Assembly: GCA_017406955.1 (NCBI GenBank)
Contig: JAFQXM010000001.1
Span: 1-64,000 of the forward strand
From: Bacilli bacterium
GTDB lineage: Bacteria > Bacillota_I > Bacilli_A > RF39 > UBA660
Direction: 5' to 3'
Length of the DNA stretch: 64,000 nucleotides
In this document: positions 26,172-36,006 of the stretch, piece after piece
Layout of the letters: every line of letters starts with the position of its first letter
Position numbering within the stretch: position 1 is the stretch's first letter
The notes under the pieces: generated by a model
What the model saw: only the letters and a program-made list of their open reading frames with translations
Databases searched by the model: none
Told to the model about the DNA's origin: nothing
Program-made: the position numbers and the translations under genes

Positions 26172-27545
26172 TTAACGAATATTATCATACACTATAGCAT
26201 AAGTTGTGATTGCATGAGCAGCAGTTATAAAGCTATTTCTTATTACTTGCGAAATAACTAGAGCTGAATCTATAGCATCTGCATCTGCTTGTCCGTTAAA
26301 TATATTTTGATTTATATATCTTAATGCATCAGATATAAAACTAGGAGTTCCCACATCATCTATATCAGTTGCTAAAGAAGAATATGGACTACCATAACCA
26401 CCGAAAAAAGCTCCATGTTCTATTGCTCCTGCTAATGAATATATAGCATCTTCTAATCTTCTATAAGTATCTTCCATATCTATTTTAGTAGCTCCACCGA
26501 CTCTAATTATACAAGCTTTCTTTGAAATAAATTTATAATCATATTCTGGAGCTTCTTCTCTAATTAAAACTAAAGATTCTTGACTTAATATAGCTTTACC
26601 TGCAAAACCTATCTTTATCTTAGATATATCAGTAGCTTTTAATTTACCTCCATCTATAATATCTGTTTCTGTATATTTAGCTATCTCATCAAACATGTTG
26701 TTCATATCTTTACCATAGTTCTTCATACATATAGGAATTATTTTGCTTCTATCTTGTGATAAATTAAATAATAAATTTTCTAATGCTGATGAACTAATTT
26801 CATTATATAATAGTACAGTATATTTATCTTTATTTTGATTTAATAATTTGACTAATTGAAACATCTCTTCAAATCTATCTATACATTGAAACATTGTTAT
26901 AACTTGAACATTTTTCAATTCTTTACTTGGAAGTAAATCTATAAACATAGAGCTAGCTACACTAGTTTTAGTTAAGTTTACACCTTCTATATATTCTACT
27001 TCTACTCCAGGTATATCAGATTTTACTAAAGCTGGAATACCGTTACTATTTAGAAAATTAAAGGTTTCTGATATCATTTCTGAATACTCAGATGAACCTA
27101 GAGATACTTTAGCTACTTTATTATATAAATTATTATCTATAGTAGCTTTTTGTCTCAGAATTAAATCTTGTAATTTCTTTTCAGTTTCTAATATTCTATT
27201 AGCTAACCAAACTCTACTTTTATCTGGATTTTCTTCTAAATATTCTTTTGCTCCTTGAATTAGTTTGTCCATTATAACTATAGTACTAGTAGTTCCGTCT
27301 CCAGCTTTTCTGTTAGTTTCAAAAGATGATTGTTTCAAAGTCTCTATAGCTGGTGCTATTTCAGGGTCTAACGATGTTAATTGTTCTATTATAGATTTAC
27401 CATCGTTAATAATGTTATAATAATTGTGAAAATGAACTGCAGTATTAGTTCCTTCTGGACCTAAAGTATGTTCTACTGCTTTATTTAATATAGCAGAAGC
27501 TTCACTAAACACTTCTAATGGGTCACGTTCTGAAAGTATTTTCAT
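26172..27545 (-). CDS. groEL: Phage GroEL-type chaperonin, 457 aa
   Basis: Clear group I chaperonin signatures occur in order: TLGPEGTN (cf. TLGPKGRN), NDGKSII, AGDGTTSTIVIMD (ATP site; cf. AGDGTTTATVL), ACIIRVGGATKIDMEDTYRR with LEDAIYS (cf. VIRVGAATEVE...RVEDAL), and a C-terminal IDSALVISQVIRNSF. At 457 residues it is about 80 shorter than bacterial GroEL (~540). Most of the loss appears to be in the apical/intermediate part, and the Gly-Gly-Met tail is absent. Phage chaperonins fold capsid or tail proteins, sometimes without a GroES. No GroES-like gene was seen. It is followed by its own terminator. Confidence 0.85.
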   Translation of the reverse strand: MKILSERDPLEVFSEASAILNKAVEHTLGPEGTNTAVHFHNYYNIINDGKSIIEQLTSLDPEIAPAIETLKQSSFETNRKAGDGTTSTIVIMDKLIQGAKEYLEENPDKSRVWLANRILETEKKLQDLILRQKATIDNNLYNKVAKVSLGSSEYSEMISETFNFLNSNGIPALVKSDIPGVEVEYIEGVNLTKTSVASSMFIDLLPSKELKNVQVITMFQCIDRFEEMFQLVKLLNQNKDKYTVLLYNEISSSALENLLFNLSQDRSKIIPICMKNYGKDMNNMFDEIAKYTETDIIDGGKLKATDISKIKIGFAGKAILSQESLVLIREEAPEYDYKFISKKACIIRVGGATKIDMEDTYRRLEDAIYSLAGAIEHGAFFGGYGSPYSSLATDIDDVGTPSFISDALRYINQNIFNGQADADAIDSALVISQVIRNSFITAAHAITTYAIVYDNIR

Positions 27546-27546
27546 T

Positions 27547-27933
27547 TTATTCTCTCCTTTCTCTTATACTAGGTATTTGACCTAAATCAGTCATAGTAGA
27601 TTGTCTTTCTCCAGACTCATAAGCTTCTTTATGTCTAAAATATTCTTCTACTTCTTCATCTATATCTTCTAATGATATAGTAAGCCAATTAGTATCAATT
27701 TTGTTTTCTAGTATCTCTTTAAATCTAATAGCTTTATCTTCACTGTTAAATCCACTATTTAATATAAATACATTAGGATTTCCATAAGCTAACGGTTGAT
27801 TGTTTGATTTTAAAACAGCTAAAACATTATACACAATATTGTCTCCTACTCTGTCGGAGTCTACTTTTAAATAAGCTATAGAGTCAACGAATATTGTAAA
27901 CTTGTCATTATATATTTTCTTAAATTGTGACAT
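27547..27933 (-). CDS. Unknown protein next to the chaperonin, 128 aa
   Basis: 128 residues: an N-terminal beta unit (KFTIFVDSIAYLKVDSD, NIVYNVLAVLKSNNQPLAYG) and an acidic helical C-terminus (SLEDIDEEVEEYFRHKEAYE). It ends one base before the chaperonin start and is therefore in the same message. A co-chaperone is conceivable from position only; it is not GroES-like in sequence. Confidence 0.45.
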   Translation of the reverse strand: MSQFKKIYNDKFTIFVDSIAYLKVDSDRVGDNIVYNVLAVLKSNNQPLAYGNPNVFILNSGFNSEDKAIRFKEILENKIDTNWLTISLEDIDEEVEEYFRHKEAYESGERQSTMTDLGQIPSIRERRE

Positions 27934-27959
27934 AATTGCACCTCCTATAATATATTATG

Positions 27960-28205
27960 CTACTGTTTATTACTTTTAATTTTAAAATATATAGTATAAA
28001 ATATATCTAATGGCCAAAGAACTGCTAAACCTGCAAACATTTCTGCTATGTAAAATCTATTATATTTATGATTGTTTTCTTTTGCAAATTCTTCTAATGC
28101 TTCTAAGTAAGAAGATAAATTACGAGCTATATCGATAGTTTCGAATATAGCTCCCATTACATATATTATAACTATTTTAATCAGTGTAGTATCAATTTCA
28201 CTCAT
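27960..28205 (-). CDS. Two-pass small membrane protein, 81 aa
   Basis: Two hydrophobic stretches (IKIVIIYVMGAIFETIDIA and FAGLAVLWPLDIFYTIYF) flank a charged loop (EALEEFAKENNHKYNRF), and the C-terminus is basic (KIKSNKQ). This fits a small two-helix membrane protein. Size and topology would allow a holin, but no endolysin is nearby. It ends where the next gene's leader begins. Confidence 0.45.
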   Translation of the reverse strand: MSEIDTTLIKIVIIYVMGAIFETIDIARNLSSYLEALEEFAKENNHKYNRFYIAEMFAGLAVLWPLDIFYTIYFKIKSNKQ

Positions 28206-28206
28206 A

Positions 28207-28686
28207 TTATTTCTTTTTAGTTTCTGAAATTTTAATACTATCAGAAACGTTTGTTACTCCTACATATTTTTTGTACATTGCAGTGTCTGGTGCATAGTCT
28301 TCATAAAATTTCTTAGTATCAAAGTTCTTTTTAGTATAAGGTGCTGTATATTTAGCTGTGAATCTAACACCTACTTCTTGTGGAATATTAGCTTCTCTCA
28401 TTGCTTGTTTTAAATCTTCTTTAACTTTAGATTGTTCATCTTCAAATTGTTGTATTTTAGCTCTAAATTCTTCTAACTTATCAAATATCTCTTTATTAGC
28501 TTTTATAAAATCATCTTGCTCTATAACTACTTTAGATATTTCTAAATCTATGTCTGTATATCTAGCTAATAATGCTGCTGGAGTGTTTTCATCCTCCTTA
28601 GCTTCAGTTAAAGCTCCTATACCAACTATTTCTCCAGTCTCTTTATCTATTACTGGAACTAAATCATCTTTTTTGTTTTCTTCCAT
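28207..28686 (-). CDS. Coiled-coil protein resembling Gp157/Gam-like phage proteins, 159 aa
   Basis: An N-terminal acidic segment is followed by a long charged coiled coil (EQDDFIKANKEIFDKLEEFR, KIQQFEDEQSKVKEDLKQAM). The C-terminus reads VRFTAKYTAPYTKKNFDTKKFYEDYA. The order coiled coil then 'a.y...kk.fD.k.f...' is typical of Gp157-like and Gam-like phage proteins that protect DNA ends or inhibit host nucleases. It is a possible counter-defence protein. Only the domain layout supports this. Confidence 0.35.
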   Translation of the reverse strand: MEENKKDDLVPVIDKETGEIVGIGALTEAKEDENTPAALLARYTDIDLEISKVVIEQDDFIKANKEIFDKLEEFRAKIQQFEDEQSKVKEDLKQAMREANIPQEVGVRFTAKYTAPYTKKNFDTKKFYEDYAPDTAMYKKYVGVTNVSDSIKISETKKK

Positions 28687-28790
28687 ATTACTACCTTCTT
28701 TCTATAAATTTTCTATAATTTTATTATGTTATGTTTATATTATATCACATTATTTTTAGTTTGTAAATAGTTTCTACTAAATTTCTTAAA

Positions 28791-29765
28791 TTATTTATAT
28801 AGTATATGCTCATGTTGTATTACACCATCTGGCTGTACAAATCCCCTGTAGTTAGTTAATCCTGGAGTATTTAGTATAAAGCCATTTTTCCACGGGTCTT
28901 TATAATAAGTAAGAATTTGAATACCAGCTACTAAGTTACCGTGATGTAAATCATCTAATGTATGTGGTTTATGCTCTATAGGTTCTGCATTGTTAGCTAT
29001 ATTTCCTCTAATGCCATGTGTCCACTGATGGTCCAATATTTGAGATAATACTGTGTCCCATCCAAACTCTCCTAAATCTTTCATAATTGGATTATAACCT
29101 TGTATTACTCTATCTGGAGTAATTACTATTTTGTAACCTATATAAAATTTCATTTCCATGTGCCATATACCAATAAATATATAATACTGAAAGAATATTC
29201 TAGTACCAGCTAGTTTAGTATCAAATATAGAGTCTCTTAAAATACTAGAAAACTCTGGAACTCTAATTATAATATCTCCAGGAAACATTACTGGTTCTAA
29301 CGTTTCTGGTCCACCTTGACCATATTCTATAATCTCTACTCCTCTTAAATCAGCATTAGAGTAAAATTGTTTCATTGTTTGACCAAAACTTCTAATTAAA
29401 TTCTCTAATCCGAATTTACTACCTCTGTTTCTTCTAATTAAACAATATAAGCTTATACCTACTCTTTGTTGCTCTGTAGATAAATTAGGATTCCATCTAT
29501 AACCTATTAAAGAACCTAATGCTTCTAAATCTTCTGCTGGACATTTATCAGTGTCTATTTGCCAAGGTAACAAACCAGTTCTCATGTATAAATCTCCAAA
29601 AATCTCAGTTATCAATCTAACTACTACATCTAAGTCTTCTCTAGTTAAAACATCAGACATAGTGTATTTTAAGAAGTCATATATTTGTACTCTAAATTCT
29701 GGGAAATTTCTGTCTACTAAGCTTCTAAAGCCAACTGCTTGTGTAATATTATTTAAATGATTCAT
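28791..29765 (-). CDS. Baseplate protein, P2 gpI-like, 324 aa
   Basis: The first ~130 residues match the gpI-type baseplate domain: a helical start, GLLPWQIDTDKCPAEDLEAL, then LIGYRWNPNLSTEQQRVGIS and YCLIRRNRGSKFGLENLIRSF. The 'CP...L..L....+W....s..q+r.l......++GT..gl' order is the family hallmark. Such proteins join wedge to fibre. The remaining ~190 residues are a phage-specific beta domain. It lies downstream of portal and terminase genes, in the structural part of the genome. Confidence 0.6.
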   Translation of the reverse strand: MNHLNNITQAVGFRSLVDRNFPEFRVQIYDFLKYTMSDVLTREDLDVVVRLITEIFGDLYMRTGLLPWQIDTDKCPAEDLEALGSLIGYRWNPNLSTEQQRVGISLYCLIRRNRGSKFGLENLIRSFGQTMKQFYSNADLRGVEIIEYGQGGPETLEPVMFPGDIIIRVPEFSSILRDSIFDTKLAGTRIFFQYYIFIGIWHMEMKFYIGYKIVITPDRVIQGYNPIMKDLGEFGWDTVLSQILDHQWTHGIRGNIANNAEPIEHKPHTLDDLHHGNLVAGIQILTYYKDPWKNGFILNTPGLTNYRGFVQPDGVIQHEHILYK

Positions 29766-29828
29766 TCTGCACCTCTTTTCTAATCATCAGAATTAAATCT
29801 GAGTTATTTTTAGATTTAATTAAATAAA

Positions 29829-30734
29829 TTATATATCTAATACAAAATCGTCATCTTCAAAATCTTCATCTGCTAAGTTTTGAGGTAGTTTTATCTCTTT
29901 ACCTTTATCATCTTTCATTACTATTTGTGGAGTTATTCTTAATTTATCTGATACTTTGTTAGCATAGTTAATACATTCTTGAGTATTACATATAGTTTCT
30001 ATTTTAGGTTTTATCTTTTGAGTTTCTACTAAAAAGTTCTCTCCAGATACACAAGTAAAATGCATTTCTATGTGAACGAATTCTCTAGTAGTTTTGTCTG
30101 AATCTGGTAAAGCTAACCACTCTAATTCTACCTTTGCTCCTTCTCCTATTTTAGATACATATTTTAGCTTATTGTCTAAATCTTCTACATAATCTGTTCT
30201 GTCTTCGTCATAATTGTCTTCCTCTGGCTCTTCTTCCTCTGGCTCTTCATCTTGAGTTTGTTTTTGTAATTCAGCTTGTTTTCTTAATTCTTCTTTTCTT
30301 TTAGCTGCATCTTCAGCAGCTTTCTTTTTAGCTTCTTCATCTTGTTGTTTCTTTAATTCAGCTTCTTGTCTTTCTTTCTCTATATCTTCTGGTGTTTTAA
30401 ATCCTAATTCTTGTAATGAATATTGTGTTACGTTTACTGCATCTTCTACATCATTTAAGTTAACTATACCTACATCCTCTTTCATGTGGTCATAAGATAC
30501 AGCTACATAAAGTTCTCCTCTATTTTGTATATTTCTATTATTACTTGATATCTCTAAATCTATTCCATTGTCTGAGTCTTCATATACTGCATAAGTTTCT
30601 CTAGTCATTTTTGGATAGTTATTTATATTAGTACCTAATTGATTATTAAGTGCTGGTATATATCTTTGTTCTATATCTTTCATATAATTAGCAATTGTTG
30701 CTTTAGGTTTCCCATAATTAGTAAATAAAGGCAT
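29829..30734 (-). CDS. Coiled-coil protein with acidic spacer, 301 aa
   Basis: Globular N-terminus (~110 residues, starts MPLFTNYGKPKATIANYMKD), then ~60 residues of Glu/Lys/Ala-rich coiled coil (EKERQEAELKKQQDEEAKKK), a Glu/Pro-rich acidic spacer (DEEPEEEEPEEDNYDED) and a C-terminal alpha/beta domain. This resembles internal head or scaffold-like proteins in composition, but no cleavage site or family motif is certain. It lies three genes downstream of portal, where scaffold and protease genes often lie. Confidence 0.4.
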   Translation of the reverse strand: MPLFTNYGKPKATIANYMKDIEQRYIPALNNQLGTNINNYPKMTRETYAVYEDSDNGIDLEISSNNRNIQNRGELYVAVSYDHMKEDVGIVNLNDVEDAVNVTQYSLQELGFKTPEDIEKERQEAELKKQQDEEAKKKAAEDAAKRKEELRKQAELQKQTQDEEPEEEEPEEDNYDEDRTDYVEDLDNKLKYVSKIGEGAKVELEWLALPDSDKTTREFVHIEMHFTCVSGENFLVETQKIKPKIETICNTQECINYANKVSDKLRITPQIVMKDDKGKEIKLPQNLADEDFEDDDFVLDI

Positions 30735-30746
30735 CTTTTCTCCCTC

Positions 30747-31598
30747 CTAACTTAAATTACCTGTACCTTCTGTATTAGTAAGTCCATAAGTCTGTTTAAA
30801 ATAATCATCTAAGTCTTTTTCTTCTACTCCTATTTTATTAGCTAAATCTTGAAGAGTAATTCCAAACTCATCTTCTAAGAATTCATCTAGAGTCAGTTCT
30901 TCTCCAGTTTTAGTTAATCTATCTATTTCATCGTTTATACTTCTTTTAATATTATTCTGTCTTAAGAATTTAGCCATATTATGTTGAGCCCATAATGCTT
31001 TATCAACAAAGCTATCCATACTTTTCCAATCAATCTCTTTCTCTCTTTTATTATATTGTCCCATGTTACGTCCTCTGTTGAATGATTTATAAGCATTACC
31101 TAAAGTATAATTACTCCAGTTTGTAACATCTTTTGCCATTTGTTCATAATATTCTCCAGCTTCTAAATGTTCTGCAATAGCAGTTAAATGTTTACATAAA
31201 CCACCAGCTAACTTAGTATTATTTCTTTTAGGAGCTCTAGTTTCTGGCTGTTTAGGGTCATTATAATCTCTTTGAGTTCCCATGAATTGGAATGCCCAAT
31301 ACAGATATGACTCACAGCTACAGTACAAGTTTACATCTGCTATTTCAAACCACTTTCTTATTAAATCTGGAGTTATATTATCTACTGATTGTGCTAAAGT
31401 TCTTAAGTTCTTTATTTCTATAGTTTGATACCAACTATAACCAGGTCTACTCTGTGAATTAGTCTTAAAATGAAATATACCAGTCTTGCTTAGACCGATA
31501 TATTTAGGAGTGATAAAGTCAGCTCTTGCTGCTAATTTTGGAGTATCACGCTCAGTTTTATTCAATAAATTAAAAATTCTCTCTTCAATTAGTTTCAT
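30747..31598 (-). CDS. Protein with putative zinc-binding CxC...CKH (SWIM-like) site, 283 aa
   Basis: The frame extends to 31643, but GGAGGG lies five bases before ATG 31598 (Met-Lys-Leu-Ile-Glu-Glu), which is the better start. Residues ~95-145 hold LYCSCESYLYWAFQF, then after a ~28-residue spacer GGLCKHL. This CxC...CxH arrangement is that of SWIM-type zinc fingers, which bind DNA or protein partners. The rest is helical with Asn/Lys-rich stretches. It overlaps the start of the Cys-rich 61-residue gene by 13 bases in the portal operon. Possible role in head-tail or packaging control; not assigned. Confidence 0.45.
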   Translation of the reverse strand: MKLIEERIFNLLNKTERDTPKLAARADFITPKYIGLSKTGIFHFKTNSQSRPGYSWYQTIEIKNLRTLAQSVDNITPDLIRKWFEIADVNLYCSCESYLYWAFQFMGTQRDYNDPKQPETRAPKRNNTKLAGGLCKHLTAIAEHLEAGEYYEQMAKDVTNWSNYTLGNAYKSFNRGRNMGQYNKREKEIDWKSMDSFVDKALWAQHNMAKFLRQNNIKRSINDEIDRLTKTGEELTLDEFLEDEFGITLQDLANKIGVEEKDLDDYFKQTYGLTNTEGTGNLS

Positions 31599-31770
31599 TT
31601 TCTCCCTCCTTATATGTACTGTATACACATTTATATTCTTCACAATAAGAGTATTTATATTTACTATATTTGTCTTGAGTTTTAATTTTTTCTTTAAATT
31701 TCTTTTTATTACATATATCTTTTAATATACAATAAGGACATAAAGTTTCATCATAACTAGGTATTGTCAT
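31585..31770 (-). CDS. Small cysteine-rich protein, 61 aa
   Basis: Five cysteines: ETLCPYCILKDICNKKKF (C-x2-C-x4-C) and YCEEYKC (C-x4-C). The spacing would suit a zinc knuckle or an iron-sulphur cluster. GGAGGTTTAT precedes ATG 31770 and the binding site overlaps the portal stop codon. Function unknown. A similar small Cys-motif protein lies at 55.1 kb. Confidence 0.5.
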   Translation of the reverse strand: MTIPSYDETLCPYCILKDICNKKKFKEKIKTQDKYSKYKYSYCEEYKCVYSTYKEGENETN

Positions 31771-31779
31771 ATAAACCTC

Positions 31780-33816
31780 CTATGATAACTCATTAGTATT
31801 AACCTCTACGTCTGCTACTGGCCCTGTCTCTGGTCCTACTTCAATATTATCTAAATCTTCTTCATCTGGACCTGATGCTGGTTCTGGACCTCCATTCATA
31901 TCTGGACCTTCTATATTTATATTAGTATCTCCACCCTCATTATCTCCATTTTTATTATTAGCCATCTCTGTAGGAGATGATACTGCTGTTATAGCTTCAT
32001 CATCTTTTATTGCTTGAGCTAATGTACTTCCAAAGAATTGATTTATTAGTATATCTCTAGTTTTCTTATAAGCTTCTGGATTAGAATCTATAGCTATACC
32101 TAAAGCTTTTAAACCATCGATAGATTTCCCTAAAGTCTCCATAAACTTTTGTTGTAAATCAGCTCTAGACATATCTTCAGCTGAGTTAGTACTTACGAAT
32201 CTAATTCTAAAGTCTGGAAGTTCAGCTAAAGCTCTTTCACCTATAGTTAATTCTAGATATCTAATACATATATCTTTTAATCCTTCAGCTAATATAGCTT
32301 TTATTCTAGCTACTGTTCTAGCATATCTAATGTCCATTCTAGTAAGTGAGCTATCTCCTATACCTCCAGGAAGACTTTCTGTATAAGATAAATATGGTGC
32401 TGGTATTCTTAAAGCAGAATGTAGTTTATCTCTAAAATAATCTAAGTCTATAGCATCTCTAAGATTTACATCTCCACCTACTGTTTTAACATCAGTAACT
32501 CCAATACCATTATGAGTTGGTATAAATACTGAATCTGCTAAAGGAACTTGAGTTAATGTACTACTATATATTCTACTTCTAATATCTACTGTTTCTTCCA
32601 TTTTTAATCTATTCTTTAGTCTATCTAATATTTGAGCAGTTTCTTTATTTCCTTTATTACCAACTTCTATAGAGAATATTCTATATAAAATACTTCTAGT
32701 CATTCTAGTAAGTAATAAAATATCTTCTAAAGCAGATAATACTTGCCAAGCTACCATTGCATTCTCTAAAAATCCTTCTCCTCTTTCTAAAGAATAATAT
32801 TCTTTATTAGTAGCATTTTCATAAATATCTCCTACTTCAAATGATACTCTATGTTTACCAGTATTATTTGCAAAATTTATAATATTGTCTGGTTTTATAA
32901 ATTTATTAGGAGCATCTCTATCTATATAAGCTACTACTTTTTGCTTACTAGATAGCTCATACAAGTTAGTACCATGACCTAAAATTTCAGTATACCATCT
33001 ACCAGATACTGTCTTTTCTTCTTTCTTTGTTCCGTTTAAAACTTCTTCTTTTAAAACTTTACCATTTTTATCTATATGTAAAGATTCTCTTAATGACTTT
33101 TTATATTCATCTGATATTTTAAATACTGATTTAGACATTTCTTCTAAATCTACTTTATAATTTTCTTTTAATGCTCCATTATCTAACATTTTAGAAGGAT
33201 GGTCAAAAGCATAATCTAATTTAGCTTGAGAATCATTTGTCATCATACTGTAAGTTTTGCCAGCTATTTTAGTAAACATATCTTTACCACTAACTGATTC
33301 TTTAAGCTTTAATTTTTCGTCTGTTAATTTATCAGCAAAATCAAGTTTTATCATACAATTACCATACTTTAAAACTCTTTTACACCAAGTAGCCAGATAT
33401 TTCTCTGCTCTTAAATCCTTCTTTAATAATGTGCTTAGTCTTTTAGCTAAACCATCAGCTAGTTCTTTAGATACAGCGTCATCCTCTACTGAATCTACTT
33501 CTACAGTAAACATTTGCCCAGACATAGGGTCTTTTTGAAGAGCATCCTCTGTCCATATATCTAAAGCTGCAGAAATAACAGAATCTTGACACATTTTTTC
33601 AAGTAATAAATCATTGTTAATATAGTTACCATCTACACTTCTTATACCCTGTAAAAAGTTATAAGCCTGATGTCCATTAGTTGTAGCACTTTGGTCAGAT
33701 TCTAGCAATGATGTAAAAGAACTATTACCCTCTGTCATATAACCAGCGTCTAAATTACTTCTATTTTCTCTTATAGGTTCAACTTTTTTGTTTCTTCTAC
33801 TAAATATACTTGCCAT
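31780..33816 (-). CDS. Portal protein, T4 gp20-like, 678 aa
   Basis: Size and features fit a gp20-type portal. Residues 1-60 are a basic flexible arm, then LLLEKMCQDSVISAALDIWTE (conserved start of the portal core). Further on come KYLATWCKRVLKYGNCMIKLD, VAYIDRDAPNKFIKP, and the stem/clip region VDIRSRIYSSTLTQVPLADSV with LPGGIGDSSLTRMDIRYART. The C-terminal Gly/Pro/Asp/Glu-rich tail (GPDMNGGPEPASGPDEED) is typical of large portals. The dodecamer forms the packaging and ejection channel. The gene sits immediately downstream of the large terminase, the usual order. Confidence 0.75.
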   Translation of the reverse strand: MASIFSRRNKKVEPIRENRSNLDAGYMTEGNSSFTSLLESDQSATTNGHQAYNFLQGIRSVDGNYINNDLLLEKMCQDSVISAALDIWTEDALQKDPMSGQMFTVEVDSVEDDAVSKELADGLAKRLSTLLKKDLRAEKYLATWCKRVLKYGNCMIKLDFADKLTDEKLKLKESVSGKDMFTKIAGKTYSMMTNDSQAKLDYAFDHPSKMLDNGALKENYKVDLEEMSKSVFKISDEYKKSLRESLHIDKNGKVLKEEVLNGTKKEEKTVSGRWYTEILGHGTNLYELSSKQKVVAYIDRDAPNKFIKPDNIINFANNTGKHRVSFEVGDIYENATNKEYYSLERGEGFLENAMVAWQVLSALEDILLLTRMTRSILYRIFSIEVGNKGNKETAQILDRLKNRLKMEETVDIRSRIYSSTLTQVPLADSVFIPTHNGIGVTDVKTVGGDVNLRDAIDLDYFRDKLHSALRIPAPYLSYTESLPGGIGDSSLTRMDIRYARTVARIKAILAEGLKDICIRYLELTIGERALAELPDFRIRFVSTNSAEDMSRADLQQKFMETLGKSIDGLKALGIAIDSNPEAYKKTRDILINQFFGSTLAQAIKDDEAITAVSSPTEMANNKNGDNEGGDTNINIEGPDMNGGPEPASGPDEEDLDNIEVGPETGPVADVEVNTNELS

Positions 33817-33871
33817 ACTACACCTCTATTCTATAATAAATTTGTCCTATAATAATATATTGGACGATATT

Positions 33872-35836
33872 TTAAGTGAACAATAAATCTAAATCTCCCT
33901 CTAATTGTGCATCTATTATGTTGTTTGGGTCTTCTATTGCATTCATGACTGCTCCAGCTACAGCATCTGAAACGTCCTTAGAACCACTAGGTAAATGGTC
34001 TACTTTATGTCTAGCTCTATAGTGCATTAAACCGAATAATTCTTTTTCAAATATAGGATGTTTTGGAAATTCTATTCTTCCATCATATATGTATTGACAC
34101 AAAGTTAAATAAGCGTCATCTTTTATATCTACTGAACGTTTTTGAACTGGATAGCCAGATTTTTGTAATTCTTGCATAGCTTCTGCTGATTGAAATGTAT
34201 CGTATGATATCATTCCCCAAGTAATTCCATGTTTTTCTTCAAAATATCTAATTAAAGTTCTTACTTTAGCTAAATCTATTTTTGCAGGTGGCTTTGGAGG
34301 ATTTATTCTTATCATCCATTCAACTTTTAAAAATAGTAATAATAAACCATTAGCATCAATCATAACATCATCTACGTATACACAAGAGACTCCGATAACT
34401 ATCTCCAGATAGTGACTGGTCGAAGTGAATATATCTCTTTTTATTAGGTTGCTCTGGTTTATAGTCTTTTCTTACATAATCTTGAGGTAGAATATCTGAT
34501 GCAGTACTAATTACAATTTCATCTTTAGTAAATACTGGGTTTTTATCTGCATAAATACATTGTTTATAATGAACTCTACTGCTAAATAATCTACCTTCAG
34601 GTGCTACAGAAGTACCTGCTATATCTTGTAATGATTTTATTATGTTTTCTTCAAAGTCTTTTCTATAGTTTGTTGGTAGAGCTACTACTCTATCTTTATA
34701 TTGTGATGGTATTTTTTCTACATCTTCTTTTATATTACCAGTTGCAGTTTCTGATATATACATTGCATTAAACACATTCTGCATCTCTTTCTTATTTGTA
34801 ATTATAAATGGGTCTAATTCAGAGTTACCTGCAAATACATAAAATCTTTCTTTAGGGAATGTGCCTTCTGGCTTTACATCCCATACCCTTGCATTGATTA
34901 TATAAGTATGAGGGTCTCCTTCAGTTTCTTTAATTCTTTCATTAGTAAATGAAGAATCATACATTGTAGATGAAACTAATATAGAAAGTGAATGATTCTC
35001 TCCAGAACTAGTAAAACGTGATTTTCCGTCTATTTCTTATAGCTGTATAAATCTGTTTAGCTTGAGATTGAGCTTCTCCAGCTTTAGATGTATCAGCTTG
35101 TCCATCTCCTTTATAGAAGTTGGCTTCGTCCAATATCGAGCCAAATAAATTTGTTCCGTATGATATGGCCTTCATTAGATGCAAATCTAACAATCATATT
35201 AGCTTGAGTAAATTCTATTGCTGAATTAGTTCTAGTATTTCTAGGGAATAATTCTTGAAAATATTTAGAACTATCTATCATATTTCTTAACTGACCATAA
35301 CCAGTTAAGTTAGCTTGTGCTAAGTTTAAGTTAAAATAAGCAAATAACATCAATGAAGTTGGAAGCAAATTAAAAAGAGCTGGAACATTCATATAGCAAC
35401 TCAGCTCATAAATCTTTCTTAGTATAACTGCATTAGCAAACGTAGTTTTACCAGTACCTAAACCACCAGTAAGAATTATCTCATTTATCAAGACAGGAGA
35501 TTCATATATTCTAATTAAGTGCTCTTTCCAGAAAGGGTACAAATTAAATACTTCAGCTCCACAATAATACTCATTACTAAGCCATTCTCTTATTGGAACT
35601 ATCGGTCTTATCAATTGAGCTTTTCTCTCTCCCTCTTTCATTTGTAATAATTCATCTACTAGTCCGTCTAAAGCATGTACTCTTTTATTATTGACTACTT
35701 TACTGCTAATCACTTCTTTTTTCTTCTTTTTCTTTTTGCTTTTACTTCTTTCTAAATTTTTAGTTTTACTTGCATATCTTAATGCTTCTTGAATTGATTC
35801 TTCCAATCTAACTCTATAGTCAACTGTATTTGACAT
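33872..35836 (-). CDS. terL: Large terminase (TerL) requiring three +1 frameshifts at CGG (recoded)
   Basis: Conventional reading breaks this gene into four frames. Skipping the C of the in-frame CGG at 35158, 35028 and 34394 gives one frame of 654 codons from ATG 35836. The ATPase has Walker A GGLGTGKT (residues 124-131) and Walker B GSILDEANF, just after the first site (GHII-G-TNLFG). The nuclease domain has HFDQSLSGDSY-G-VSCVYVDD (third site) and a C-terminal GSKDVSDAVAGA, the conserved RNase H-fold Asp. All sites are CGGA and two of the three rebuilt glycines are in conserved motifs. TerL pumps and cuts DNA at the portal. The N-terminus has a ten-residue Lys run. A triply broken pseudogene is unlikely for an essential gene. 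Confidence 0.85.
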
Positions 35837-35902
35837 TACTACGAACCTCCTACTAAATTACTACTCTTATAATAATTTATAAGAAGTTATAAACAATAAA
35901 AT

Positions 35903-35922
35903 AGAGACTATTTCAAGTCTCT
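35903..35922 (-). terminator. Terminator downstream of the RNA cluster
   Basis: AGAGACT / AGTCTCT stem with a six-base loop, then ATTTTATTG on the minus strand, between tmRNA and the terminase gene. Confidence 0.6.
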
Positions 35923-36006
35923 TAATCTAATATACTAGCAATTGGTAGGTTTTTGCTCAGTTTTCCTTCTAAGTGGTTTTTAAAACTATCCTGTTTATGA
36001 AAAATG

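Noticed and set aside
27960-28205. Holin
   Set aside because: Two membrane helices and small size fit, but there is no endolysin nearby and many small membrane proteins in this window look similar, so the call would be a guess.
33872-35836. Terminase gene interrupted by introns or homing genes
   Set aside because: The breaks are single-base frame changes with no inserted sequence between the pieces; nothing could be spliced out.
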